DNA from: Datisca glomerata
Taxonomy: Eukaryota; Streptophyta; Magnoliopsida; Cucurbitales; Datiscaceae
Assembly: GCA_003255025.1 (NCBI GenBank)
Contig: QANY01005492.1
Location: 556,297 to 620,296 of the forward strand
Length of the DNA: 64,000 bases
Direction: 5' to 3'
Of this stretch, positions 22,190-32,758 are shown piece by piece; the stretch's first letter is position 1, and every line of letters begins with the position of its first letter. The notes beneath the pieces are model-generated. The model searched no databases, had not been told where the DNA came from, and worked only from the letters and a program-made list of their open reading frames with translations. A program made the translations under genes and the position numbers.

Positions 22190-24988
22190 ATCTCCTACTT
22201 GTCCTAAATCAAATGTGGCATTCTCTAAATCTCATGTTACGCACGTGAAGCTCAAATGACTTCGCAGGAAGTGTCTTTGTAAATAGATCCGCCAGGTTCT
22301 GTTTCGATGCTATCTTTATAAAAGTAACATCCTCTTGATGCATGATCTTACTTACAAGATGATATTTTATTTTCACGTGTTTTCCCCTCTTGTGACTCCT
22401 CGGTTCCTTGGAATTCGCTACCTCCCCACTATTGTCACAATACTGGATCAGTGGCCTGTCCATATCCAGAACTTTTTCCAGATCAGTGTAGAACTTTATG
22501 AGCCACACCGCTTCTTTCGCAGCTTCACAAGCCGCTATATATTCGACTTCTGTAGTAGAATCTACAAGGTTTGATTGTTTAATACTTTTCTAGACTACAA
22601 CTCCTCCACCTAGGGTGAATAATAATTCAGACGTCGACTTTCGACTATTTCTGTCTGATTGAAAATCATAATCAGTATATCTAGTGACATTCAGGTCCCC
22701 ACAAGAAAAACAAGCATATAGTTTCTCGTTCTCCTTAGATACTTGAGAATGTGCTTTACTGTAATCTAGTGTTCTAAACCTAGATTCGATTGATAAAGAT
22801 TGAAAATTCCCACTACATAACAGATGTCTGGTCTCATACACAACATGACATACATGAGACTTACAACTACTGAGGCATATGGAACCTTTCTTGTATCCTC
22901 TTCCTCCTTAGGTGTCTTAGGACATTGTTCCTTGGAGAGGATAATTCCATGTCTGGTCAGTTGTTGACCTTTCTTGAAATTCTCCACAGAGAATGTCTCC
23001 AACACTTTATCAATATAAGATGCCTAAGAAAGTTTCAAGAGCTTGTTCTTTCTATCATTTAGGATTCAGATGCCTAAAACATAACTCGCCTCTCCCAAAT
23101 CTTTTATTTAGAATTTCTCAACTAACCACTTCTTTACCTTTGACAAAGTTTCTACATCATTCCCAATGAGTAGAATATCGTCAGCATAAAGAACTAAGAA
23201 AATCACCATATTCTGTTTGATGTATTTATAAACACATGATTCGTCAGCATTTTTTTCGTAGCCATAAGACTTTATAGTCTCATCAAAGGTAAGATTTCAA
23301 GATCTAGATGCTTGCTTTAATCCATAAATGGATTTAAGAATGAACCTTTTTGGTTGCATCATATAGATTCTTTCTTCAAGATAGTCATTTAGAAAAGTTG
23401 TCTTAACGTCCATTTACCATATCTCATAGTCAAAACTAGCGGTGGACAAAATGATGCGAATGAATTTGAGCATGGCCATATGGGAGAATGCCTCTTAATA
23501 ATTGACTCCCACCCTTTGTGTATAGCCCTTAGATACTAACCATGCCTTCAAGGTCTCTACTTTTCCATCTGCATCTCTTTTTTTCTCGAAGATACATTTA
23601 CATCCAATGGGCCTGACATCTTCCTATGTATCTACATATTCCTAGATGAAATTGGAATACATAGATTTCATTTCCTGGTTCATGGCATCTTGTCATTTCT
23701 CATTTTCAGGATCATCCATTGCTTCTTTATAAGATAATGGATCGTCCTTATCAGTGTGTAAGACTAGGACATGTGCTTCTAATTCATAGCGAACTGGTTG
23801 TTTCACAACCCTTCGACTACGACGTTGCACCGTTTCATAACTCTAAGAACGTTTTTCTTACTGACTTAGAGGGCACTACATTGAAAATGTATATAGCCAT
23901 GTGTAATGCATATCCCAAAAATGTAAGTGATAGTGATGAATAGCTTAACATTGACCTAACGATATCCAATAAGGTTTGCTTTCTCCTTTCTCCAACACCG
24001 TTTTACTATGGTGTTCTACGTGCTATGAGTTGTGATAGGATTTCACACTCCATCAAATAATCCTTGAATTCTAAATCCAAGTATTTAACACCCCGATCGA
24101 ATCGAAGGGTTTTCAATGATTTACCTAATTTCTTTTCATCTTTAGCCTTGAAGTCTTTCAACTTTCCAAAAGTTTTAGACTTTCTATGCATTAGGTAGCT
24201 ATAACCATATCTTGAGTAGTCGTGAATGAAAGTGACAAAATACTCATACCCACCTCTAGCTTGTACATTGATCGATCCACATACATCACTATGTACTAGC
24301 TCAAGTGATTCCTTTGCTCTTTGTCCCTTTCCTATGAAAGGTCTCTTGGTCATTTCATCCTCTAGACTGGATTCACAAACAGGAAGAGTTCCAACTTTTA
24401 GTTCTCTCAAAGCATCATGCTTTGTTAACTTGTTTAACCTATCTAATTTAATATGTCCCAACCTAAGATGCCAAAGATATGTGTTATCATCATAATGAAA
24501 AACTCTTTCAAAATGACCTCGCCTTGAGCCAACTCCCTTGACGAATCAAACATCTACAAAGAAGAATATACGTGGTTAGTAGCTCATGAATCAATTATCC
24601 AAGATGACAAATCATATTCCACTAAGTAAGCTTCAAGTACAAGTAAATCATATTACATTTTCTTTTCACCTTGGAGAGATACTTCTTACAGTTTCTCTTC
24701 CAATGACCTTCAACCTCACAGTGGAAACATTTTCCCTTAGGATTGCTGTCTTTCTTGTTCTTCTTGGCTTTTGACGATGTCTTGGCTTTCTTCACTTTTT
24801 ATTCTTACCTTTGTCCTTACCATTGTTCTTCTTCCTTTTTTTGTTCTTTACAATATTGGAAGAATGCTTTTGCTCAACAACATTTTCCTCGCCCTCTTTG
24901 ATCATTTTATGGTTGAGTGGCTCAAAAGTCTGCAGTTCATTCAACAATCGAGTCATGTTGAATTGCAACTTATTCATAACATTGTTGG
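22190..24988 (-). pseudogene. Copia element 2 gag-pol relic, 5'-truncated
   Basis: Read right to left: a gag C-terminus (VMNKLQFNMTRLLNELQ, then a Lys-rich run), an intact zinc knuckle CFHCEVEGHWKRNC near 24,730, and GAG-pre-integrase/integrase at 24,461-24,006 (MGHIKLDRL, HSDVCGSINVQARGGYEYF). RT remnants follow down to about 23,040 with GNDV-type YADDILL (decayed), then RNase H at 23,005-22,209 (YASVVVSLMYVM, YCDNSGEVANSKEPRSHKRG, FTKTLPAKSFE). It is the same family as element 3 at 56.6-61.7 kb. The upstream part of gag, the leader and the 5' LTR are missing, and the break at 24,988 abuts Ulp1-type sequence. Confidence 0.85.
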
Positions 24989-25211
24989 GGCGTGCCCACG
25001 CCAACAACCCTTTACTCATTCAAAATTTCAAGGCCGCCCCAAGTGGTCACCTAATCAAATGGGTAAGTTCCTTGATCGTGAATTCGATTGGGCTTCCTTC
25101 ACCCTTTAATGGTGCACTTATTATTACGTTTGCAGGAGCGATTGTGGTGTGTGGGTCATGAGGTACATGGATGACATGAGGGAAAAAATGGTTCGCGCCT
25201 ATCGTCCCCGG
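24989..25211 (+). pseudogene. Ulp1 (C48) protease catalytic exon of a MULE-type gene
   Basis: After a TTTGCAG acceptor, the exon 25,136-25,211 reads SDCGVWVMRYMDDMREK and ends RAYRPR at a GTAATT donor. SDCGVWV carries the nucleophilic Cys of Ulp1/SUMO-protease-like C48 peptidases as found in plant MULE-associated genes. A preceding exon-like stretch (GRPKWSPNQM) ends at a GTAAGT donor near 25,062. The His and Asp of the catalytic triad are not visible. It could be the 3' end of the gene whose N-terminal half lies at 6.3-12.1 kb. Confidence 0.7.
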
Positions 25212-25229
25212 GTAATTTTACAGATATTA

Positions 25230-25800
25230 TTTACATTTTGTTAGACTTGAGAGCTTTGTTTTTGTTATAGTTGGGGGTTCTCTTAGTTTCTATAATTTAG
25301 AAATTTTTTATTATTCTGGATTTGTTCATTTGTGCCTGTCAGTACTTGTTATTAGTTATGGTGTAATGTTAGTCTGGTGAATATTCAAGCTTGGGAGTTT
25401 TCTATTTTTTTTAGTTTGGAGGTAGGGTTCCATTAGTTATGTAATTGGGACTTTTTTTATTATTCTAGATTTTCTCATTTGTGGCTGAGTATTGTTTGTT
25501 GAGGTATATGATAGTTTGGTGAATATTCAAGCCTTAGAATCCATTTTTTGTTTTATTTTAGTTGGGTACTTTTAGTTATGTAATTGAGATTTTTTATTGT
25601 TGTGGATTTGCTCATTTGTGGCCGTTATTATTGAATTTGTTGAGGTGTATGATAGTTTGGTGAGTGTTCAAACCTTAGAGCTCCGTTTTCTATTTTGTTT
25701 TAGTTTGGAGTTAGGGTTCTTTTAGTTATGTAATTGGAAATTTTATGATTGTTTCTAAATTTTCTCAGTTATGGCTGTCACTATTGAATTTGTTGAGGTA
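25230..25800 (+). repeat. Tandem repeat, unit about 141 bp, four copies
   Basis: AGT(C/T)TGGTGAATATTC-type words recur at 25,371, 25,513 and 25,654 (spacing 142 and 141), and GGGTTC...TTAGTTATGTAATTG recurs in step. A single related copy lies at 4,825-4,930. Probably a subterminal or intronic repeat of the Ulp1-type element. Confidence 0.8.
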
Positions 25801-25801
25801 T

Positions 25802-25926
25802 ATGTTAATATACGAATATGATCAATTTGTTGAGGTATATGATATTATAGAATTATTGTGTACAGTTGTAAATAAGTAGATTTTTGAAGTTATTTGTGTA
25901 CATTGATCATATTCGTATATTAACAT
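25802..25926. repeat. Perfect 25-bp inverted repeat with 75-bp loop
   Basis: ATGTTAATATACGAATATG with ATCAAT at 25,802-25,826 recurs as its exact reverse complement at 25,902-25,926. Confidence 0.9.
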
Positions 25927-26189
25927 TCCCAAAAAACTATGAAAGCAAGTTAATACCAAAATGTACATTTACTACGGTGGGAGATATAGAAAATTATACA
26001 AATATGGGATGTTTGTGTTATACATAAGGTAACCACCTTGTGCGTTGAATTGTGATGGGTTGAATGGGTACACGCCTTGCACATTGAATAGGTATGCACC
26101 TCGCACATTGAATGAGTATTGGAATGCTAGTTGTTGGTGGGACGCACCTTGTCTGGAGATCCCTGTCGCGTGTGCAGTTGCATGTTAGA

Positions 26190-27865
26190 TGGTGCAGTTT
26201 GCTCATTAGATGGTGCTAGATCATCAGTATTATCATCCGGCATTTCGTGGCATGCACATCGCTTGGTAATTTTGGACACGTCCGTTTGGTATGTCCAATG
26301 TTCTAACAATGGCCACACCAACGAGTGCTTGGTCGTGTTTTACTTACGCTGGCACCTTAGCTGCCCTTTGTCTTCACGATTATCGGGTCTTGAATGAGGC
26401 ATGTTATAATCTTCACATCCTGTTCATTGGTGACCTAATTCAATAAAGTCTCATATTTTTCACACAACATCCCAATCTCCCTTTTGGCTCGAGTCGACCA
26501 TTCACTTTACTTTGACCCAAAGTGAGCAAGTCTTTTTGCAGCTAGTTAAATTGAATTGTACTAAAGAAATATTGTCTCATCTATATCCAAATGAGAATGG
26601 CTTGACCCAGTTGGTAGTATATTACTCTTCACAGTGATCCGCCACCGGTCTAGTATGCATGTGCTTAGGATCTCTTGCATATGTTCAACTTTCATAACAG
26701 TGAACTTATGATGCCACAGTATCCCAACTGATTCAAACTTGCCACAACTGCACTTTAGCGTATTAAGTTATTGGTCTTGTGTCACTATGTATGAGTCATT
26801 TGGCACCCCATGATTTATCAAAGCACAAACTATAAATGACGTCTCACCCATGATCTCCTTATGCACATGTATAAAAAATTTATGTGTGAACATATTTGCA
26901 GCGTGTTGCTCTAACACATGCAAGTGAGTCTGAAGCACATGCATTTCATTTGTTAACTTGAAATCATCTTACCTGTCCTCATGTCGAATACGTGCTAACA
27001 CCTGATCAAATTGTAGCACAAATTCAAATAGTTTAGATCGATGTTCAACGAATCGGTAGAGATCGTAATCATACCTTCAGATTGTTGCATCATTCTCATG
27101 AAAGTAAAGAATTTTTTGTGTTAAAAGACCTCTGCCCAGCGTTCACACTTCACATACATCCATTGTACCCATTTATTTTGGCTTAGGTTGGACGACTTTA
27201 TCAAACGATCTCATTCCTCTTCGAACTCCTCTTCACTGAGGACGTCAAACATGACTCTCTTGAAGGCCTATAGAAAATATGGTTTATGCACGTTTGATTC
27301 TAGATGCCATGCACAAAGCCGATGATAAAAATTAGGGAGGACTGTCTTGATTGCTTTATTCATTGCCTTATTTCGCTACTTGTCGATCTTATTGTAGAGA
27401 TTCATCATTAAGAACCCCACATTCTCGTAACCGCCTGCGTGGTCGACCATGTAATCAAACACTTGGCTTAGCCTGACACCAACATTGTGCGATCCTGATG
27501 CCTGAGCCATGTCCGCTTCATTTACTGCTATATTGGATCGAAGAAAAGGCACATCCTTTGATGAGGCAGTGGGATGGTTGTGCTTAGTTTCAAAATCTTT
27601 AACGACCCATTTTTTCATCTTCTTATCCAAGTTCACCCTGAAACAACCATGACAATCCACCCTTGTCAAGCCTCTTGGTTCTCGCTTGGTGTCCTCTCTG
27701 CCCATATATTTTTTCTCCTAGACTCCTTCTTTTGAGCAAACCCATATTCGTAACACAGTTTACCCATCTTTGTTCTTGCATTTATCATCTTTTTGTATAC
27801 TGAACCCAACATCGATTGCGTATGTATAGTAGAAATCTTTGACTTCTTGTAATGTATCAAATTTT
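26190..27865 (-). pseudogene. FAR1/FHY3-type MULE transposase relic
   Basis: Read right to left: the FAR1 DNA-binding domain (GREDTKREPRGLTRVDCHGC, VKDFETKHNHP, GGYENVGF, about 27,705-27,376); then, without the DDE region between them, NKAIKTVLPNFYHRLCAWH and EEFEEE (about 27,370-27,190); then LFEFVLQFDQVLARIRHEDR (about 27,040-26,980) and a SWIM zinc finger KCSCGKFESVGILWHH (about 26,760-26,710). Last comes a C-terminal CCHC knuckle (CGHC, stop, NIGHTKRTC, about 26,310). The order matches FAR1-related proteins, which derive from Mutator-like transposases. The early catalytic part appears deleted: LYNKIDK runs directly into NKAIKTV. Stops and frameshifts make it non-functional. No terminal inverted repeats were identified. 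Confidence 0.8.
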
Positions 27866-28336
27866 TTTATCAATGACATCCTCATTTTGAAAGTTCGCTA
27901 ATGTGGATGAACCCGATCGCACACTCGTGTCACCCTGGTTTATGAATACATTAGGATGACTCATATTTGAAGATGCTTAACTATATTGAAAAAACAAATT
28001 TAAAAAGTTGATGATAATTACTCATACCCCATCTAACTTACACATAATCTTAAAAAAATTAAAGAAAACTAAACAAACATTACCTTTTCAGTGTAGCCGA
28101 TCACTTAGTTGGAGTTGAAAGTTGATGACCCAAATAAATAAATTGAAGGAGCAAGTGTATTTGAAGTTTAGAGTGATTGAGAAGTAGTGACTATGTGTTT
28201 AGTTGAGTAAAATTGATTTTTAAGGATGGTTTATGAAGAGTAATTACTCATATTAATTACACAACAACTAGACACAAACCAGCTACCAAATAAAAAGTCA
28301 AATGAGAGCTAGGCAATTAGGACCCAAACCCCACTT

Positions 28337-28769
28337 GGTAGGGGTGTTCAAAATTGAACCGAACCGACCGAACCGAACAAACCTGAAAATAGTCAGTTCT
28401 TTACGTATGTTCGGCTTGGGAAAATCATTGAATCAAAGTTTCAGTTTGGTTCAAAATTTGGTGATTTTCGTAATGAACCGAACCGAACTGAAACTTTAAA
28501 ATTATATGATTTTTTAGTTTATATATATAATTTTTTATAAAACCGAGCCGAGCCGAACTAAACTCAAAAATTTAATTTTATATTTGTTTTTTCAATAATA
28601 TCATTACAAAATTATTTCAAAAATTATTTATAATTAATAATATCGAACTGAAGAACTGAACCGAAACTCACGATTCAGTTTGGTTCGGTTTTGTCGCCAA
28701 ACTGAAGTTTTAGTTCGGTTTAGTTTTTCACCAAAAAACTGACCGAACCGAACCGTGAACACCCCTACC
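28337..28769. mobile_element. MITE with GGTAGGGGTGTTCA ends
   Basis: The left end GGTAGGGGTGTTCA (28,337-28,350) is the exact reverse complement of the right end (28,756-28,769), and both continue into GAACCGAACCGAC-type subterminal repeats in opposite orientation. ACTT lies directly outside both ends and may be part of the target duplication. The length of 433 bp and absence of coding fit a MITE; superfamily not assigned. Confidence 0.8.
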
Positions 28770-28799
28770 ACTTAGGAAGTCCTAATCACCTATAATCCT

Positions 28800-28980
28800 A
28801 GCAAAATGCCATTGATGAAGGCGTTTGGGGTCCTCTTGGGCCTTTTTGAGCCCTAAACGTGAGACACACAGGCGTTTGGCCTGTGTCCAAGTGACTCAGG
28901 CCTAAATGCCTATGTGTGTGGCGTCTGGGGCCCAAACGCCAGACACACAGGTGTTTAAGTTCGAGTAAGGAAGGGAAAGA
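28800..28980. repeat. Short imperfect repeats built on AGACACACAGG
   Basis: GCGTTTGG, AGACACACAGG and their reverse complements recur at 10-40 bp spacing, giving overlapping inverted repeats. GC content is higher than the surroundings. Origin unknown. Confidence 0.4.
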
Positions 28981-28984
28981 GTTT

Positions 28985-29312
28985 TCCAATGGGGTTGATA
29001 TGGATATCTATGATGGCAATGAAGAAGAATAGAAGGAAGAAGATACCTGGTTTACTAGTATACATGAATTTGGAGAAGGAAGAAGATACTCTTCTTTTCA
29101 ATGAGTATGGCCTCATTAGTCATCGAGTCAACTCATACAATGACTTTATAAAAAATAGTCTGCATAAAGTGTTTGATTCTTTTTGGGACATAATTATTCA
29201 ACCTGGATATGATCCTTTAAAGAAGGGAGATGGAGAATGGCGTTATGCTTCAGTGAATATTGGAAATTTGAAGTAGTACAATATGCTTCCTAGGCATGCT
29301 TGAAAGTGCAGA
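28985..29312 (+). pseudogene. Exon fragment of Pol IV/V second-largest subunit (NRPD2/NRPE2-like)
   Basis: A frame reads NEYGLISHRVNSYNDFI, then KVFDSFWDIIIQPGYDP, then KKGDGEWRYASV. This is the N-terminal region of the plant-specific second-largest subunit shared by RNA polymerases IV and V, which drive siRNA-directed DNA methylation; NRPB2 of Pol II has a clearly different sequence here. Upstream, in another frame, DMDIYDGNEEE resembles the acidic N-terminus. Downstream LPRHA followed by a stop corresponds to LPWHARLQ of the family, with about 20 residues lost before it. Only one exon's worth is present among transposon fragments, so it is probably a captured or fragmented copy. Confidence 0.7.
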
Positions 29313-30640
29313 CCCTTGAAAAGCTAAGATTTTGTTTTCTTAAGGAGGTCCCTCTATTCGTTTCTATTAAACGATAAATGTTGAGACCGCCAATCATTAG
29401 CATCATGCCTGCCATCACACCTGCATTATCCGAATTGCATGCTAATATGATATTTAATGACTAAATAATAAATATTTAATCAACATCAGCTGATGGAAGA
29501 CCACGAGCTAGAACATCATTTGGAATGTCAACTATCTCACTACAACCATCTGGGAGTTGAAACTGAATCTACCTCGATAGTAGTGGTATGTCAGCCACTC
29601 TTATATCATCCACAGTCGCTCTAGCCGACCCTAATGCTCTTGGTGCTGTTGTGGGTGTTGTAGTTGCTGCTGTCTATACCAAGTAGATTACAAATTTATG
29701 TTGTATATCAAAATGAGTAATTTCCTATATTTAGAAACCACTTATAGACGTTAAACACCAGCGAAGATGAAGTTGTCCCATCATAGTTGTAAGACAACTG
29801 ATTTTTTAGAATTCATCATAACTATCTTCCTCATCTCCATCTACATCATCGATGAAGTGTGTCGCTCTGAAACCTCCAAGACCACCAGCCAGATCCTCTC
29901 TGGTAAATGGTTTATCACATAACATTGAAGCCGATGGTCTGTATGGGATGTATGATGCCTTGGTTCCTAAACTCTACCGTGAGACGCACTCACCCAAGTA
30001 CCGTGCTCTTCCAACAGTTCCTTGCAGCAAGATTCATATAATGGTAGGAGGTATACTATCGATGCAATAGTAATGCAAGTTTATACGTTGTCCCTAAGGG
30101 TTCTAATTGATCTGTAAGTTAAAAAACAAATAGTTTGTTAGTAAAACATTATGCATACTCAGGGGGAATATATAAATTGATAGAATAAAACACGTACCTC
30201 ATTGGACCTCACATATCAAAGTTTAACTTATAATTCTTTTAAGTAGTGACCAACATCCCTTATTCCCGACTTAATGTCTATCCAATGTGATGCTCTTGGG
30301 AATGTGTCTGGATCACCCAATGATCTGCTCAGTACCAAACATAAAAAATACTTACAAGCCCATACCTCTCATGCTCTCCAGAAACCCTCAGTCCCCACAC
30401 TTTTGCCACGACATAAAGCATCCATATTACAATACAATACAAAAAATGCTAAACCATCCCAATTATACTATCGTATCTCATCTATTTTTTTGTAGGGTGG
30501 GGAGGAAGTACAAATAAACTTTATTGCTCTTGTCGCAAAAAAAGTGCCACCCAAGAGCACAAGAAGAAAAACTCTCGTCAAAATTTTCTCCTTCTTAGGA
30601 GTAGTTCACTGGACATGAATATAAATCCTTTGATAACTAA
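29313..30640. other. Unassigned stretch with small open frames
   Basis: Low coding signal. On the minus strand near 29,500-29,630 a piece reads VADIPLLSR, stop, then LPDGCSEIVDIPNDVLARG, which looks protein-derived but is not recognised. Given the plant-mobile-domain fragment just to the right, this could be more of the same element. Confidence 0.3.
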
Positions 30641-30646
30641 CTTTTT

Positions 30647-30838
30647 TTTCTAGGCTCCGACAACGGTTTGTCGACTAGCTTCCACAATGCCTTCTTATTG
30701 TTGTAGAGTTTCAAATCATAGTCTAGTTGTCGACCATCGACTTTCAGGCCGGTAATCGCAGCAACGTTAAATGTGGTCATTGTCATTTCACCCACTTCAC
30801 ATAATAAGTGAATATCGTGAATATTTGCATTGAAAGAA
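30647..30838 (-). pseudogene. Plant mobile domain (aminotransferase-like) fragment
   Basis: On the minus strand, HLLCEVGEMTMTTFNVAAI is followed by TGLKVDGRQLDYDLKLYNN. The GEMT+T..DV..I.GL.VDGR pattern is the signature of the plant mobile domain (PMD) carried by MULE and other elements. Only this block is visible, with no start and no partner domains. Confidence 0.65.
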
Positions 30839-30889
30839 TGAGTTTTTTTCTTATTTTATCGATGATTTTTCCAGTGTACGGTAATTAAT

Positions 30890-31250
30890 TAAAAATAAAA
30901 AATTTAGGGTTTATCGTGAAGATGGCGATTATAGCCATTTTAATTGTGATTTAGGCCATTTTAATTGTGATTAGAGTCATTAAAATGGCGATTGAGAGTG
31001 AAAATGGCGATCACCTATCAAGATATGCGATTAGGAAGGGAATAGTCGATTGGAGCCATTTGAAGTTGCACTTTCAGGATGGCATTTATGGGATCCAGAT
31101 AGGCAATTCACCCATGATGAGTGGCGATTGACTTTTTAGGTGTTTGCCTAATTCATAGTGGGTACAACAAATTCTTGAGGGGTTTACCAAAATTTAAAAA
31201 TTTATTTTTCGGAAGGGTTCACAAAAAAATGGATTGGGGTCCACCAAATA
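30890..31250. other. Short-motif repeats, no gene
   Basis: ATGGCGAT, GCCATTTTAATTGTGATT and their reverse complements recur between 30,920 and 31,070. No coding was recognised. Confidence 0.4.
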
Positions 31251-31254
31251 TGTA

Positions 31255-31590
31255 GTGATGTTCACCAAATATGTACAAAATTAATAATTCTTGGAGGAGT
31301 TCACCAGATGTGTACTAGGGTTCACCAAATATATACTGAGATTCACCAAATATGTATTGAGATTCATCAAATACATACAAAATTAATAATTCTTAGAGGA
31401 GTTCACTAAATATGTACTGGTGTTCACCAAATATGTACAAGGGTTCACTGAATTTGTACATAGTCATTTTTTACATATTTGGTGAATCACACACATATTT
31501 GGTGCACCACGATACATATTTGATGAACTTCTATACACATTTGATGAACCCTTCCCAAGAATTATTAATTTTGTACGTGTTTGATGAACC
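31255..31590. repeat. Palindromic repeat of TTCACCAAATATGTAC units
   Basis: The left half carries at least six TTCACCAAATATGTAC-like units, and the right half carries the reverse complement (ACATATTTGGTGAA). The outer arms are TTAATAATTCTTGG (near 31,282) and its complement near 31,560. The whole stretch could form a long imperfect hairpin centred near 31,460. It abuts the broken TH1 exon. Confidence 0.75.
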
Positions 31591-31594
31591 TTAC

Positions 31595-31936
31595 TGGTAA
31601 CTTAAAAGCCAAACAAATAGTTTTTAGTCCATCGAAACCAACAGTGAGATTGTTTGGTTTTGTATGGATAAACCCCACCACAACCAATGTAATCAGCACC
31701 ATCAATCCATGCTTGATGGGCTAGGTCGGGTGTCTTGCACGATACACCAATGATCTTGGTGTATCGGACAGTAGAAGTAGGCATATCGGACTGGCCAATA
31801 TGCACACCATCAGCATCACAAGCAAGAGCTATATCTATACGGTCATTTATCAACAGAGGTACTCCATGGGAACAGCATATTTCAAGACATGCTTTTGGCT
31901 GCTTCCCAAAAGTTCCGTGTTTTGGCTTCCTTTTCC
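31595..31936 (-). pseudogene. TH1: TH1, thiamine-phosphate synthase (ThiE) exon
   Basis: Bounded on the minus strand by a TTTTATAG acceptor (31,937) and a GTAAGG donor (31,594). It encodes the central part of the ThiE half of TH1: ACLEICCSHGVPLLINDRID, then DADGVHIGQSD, IIGVSCKTPDLAHQAW and GADYIGCGG. Against the family it has an extra A in GCCAAAAGC (frameshift before ACLEIC), loss of about five residues between TVR and KIIGV (ALLGPD in relatives), and a 5-base loss after CCAAAACC. The last break shifts NNLTVGFDGLKTICLAF out of frame. The final ThiE exons (VVAIGGI region) are not found beyond the donor, where a hairpin repeat begins. It cannot encode an active enzyme. Confidence 0.9.
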
Positions 31937-32444
31937 CTATAAAATAGAAAAATATGAACATCACGATTTAACTGAACTAATGCCTCTGAGATGCTAGTAT
32001 GTGTGTTGCACAGTGAATCAATGCCTTACGTCTACGTCCCTTTGTTTCCTTTGTAATCTCGTTTTCATTATGAAACGCAATTCGTTTGACTTTATTTCTA
32101 TTTTATAGATATAGTTGGATATATTTTAAGCCAAACCATGCTTACGTCCCTTTTGGAAATAAGAAGTGGAATCCTACTTTTAAACAAACAAGCAAAAAAA
32201 AAGTTTTCTTTCTTTTGTTCTTCTTTTCTTGGTCCAGAATTGTAAACAACAAAGTCTAAAGAATTATTGCATTAAAATCCCTAGGAATTTAAAATTCACA
32301 GAGAATCATACTTTGGATAAGTTAACTTATGATAATAACTCTTAACTTTTATGACTTTATTTTATGTATATTTTTCTTTAACCATGGCACCGACTATAAT
32401 AAGTTGTTAAACACGCCATTAGCAATCATTCGCATATTAGCTAT
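31937..32444. other. TH1 intron-like sequence
   Basis: AT-rich, no coding seen. It lies between the ThiE exon and a CACTA terminus. Confidence 0.4.
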
Positions 32445-32758
32445 CATTACAAGAAATATTGTATTCTACAAGAGGCGAATATTCCCGTGAAAAATAATGC
32501 ACATGGATCATATGACGCCTGTGATAGTCTCTCATATTAAAAGTCTGTGTTTTTCAAGAGGCGCAACGCCTCTTGTGAAGACTCATGTGGTATCTCACTT
32601 TTTACAGGGTTTATCAATCCTGTAGAACGTTGTTTAACAGGATTTTCGAACCCCTGTTGAATGTATTCAACATGTGTTTTTAATACTTGTAAATTAACAT
32701 TCACATATATTTTACATCCTATAAAGTGAGATGTCATAAGGTTCATTGTTATAGTCAA
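32445..32758 (+). mobile_element. CACTA element terminus
   Basis: Begins CATTACAAGAAATATTG and TATTCTACAAGAGGCG, and matches the terminal 300 bases of the element at 6,494-10,474 in the opposite orientation. The partner end on the right was not found, so either only one end survives or the other end has diverged. Confidence 0.65.
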
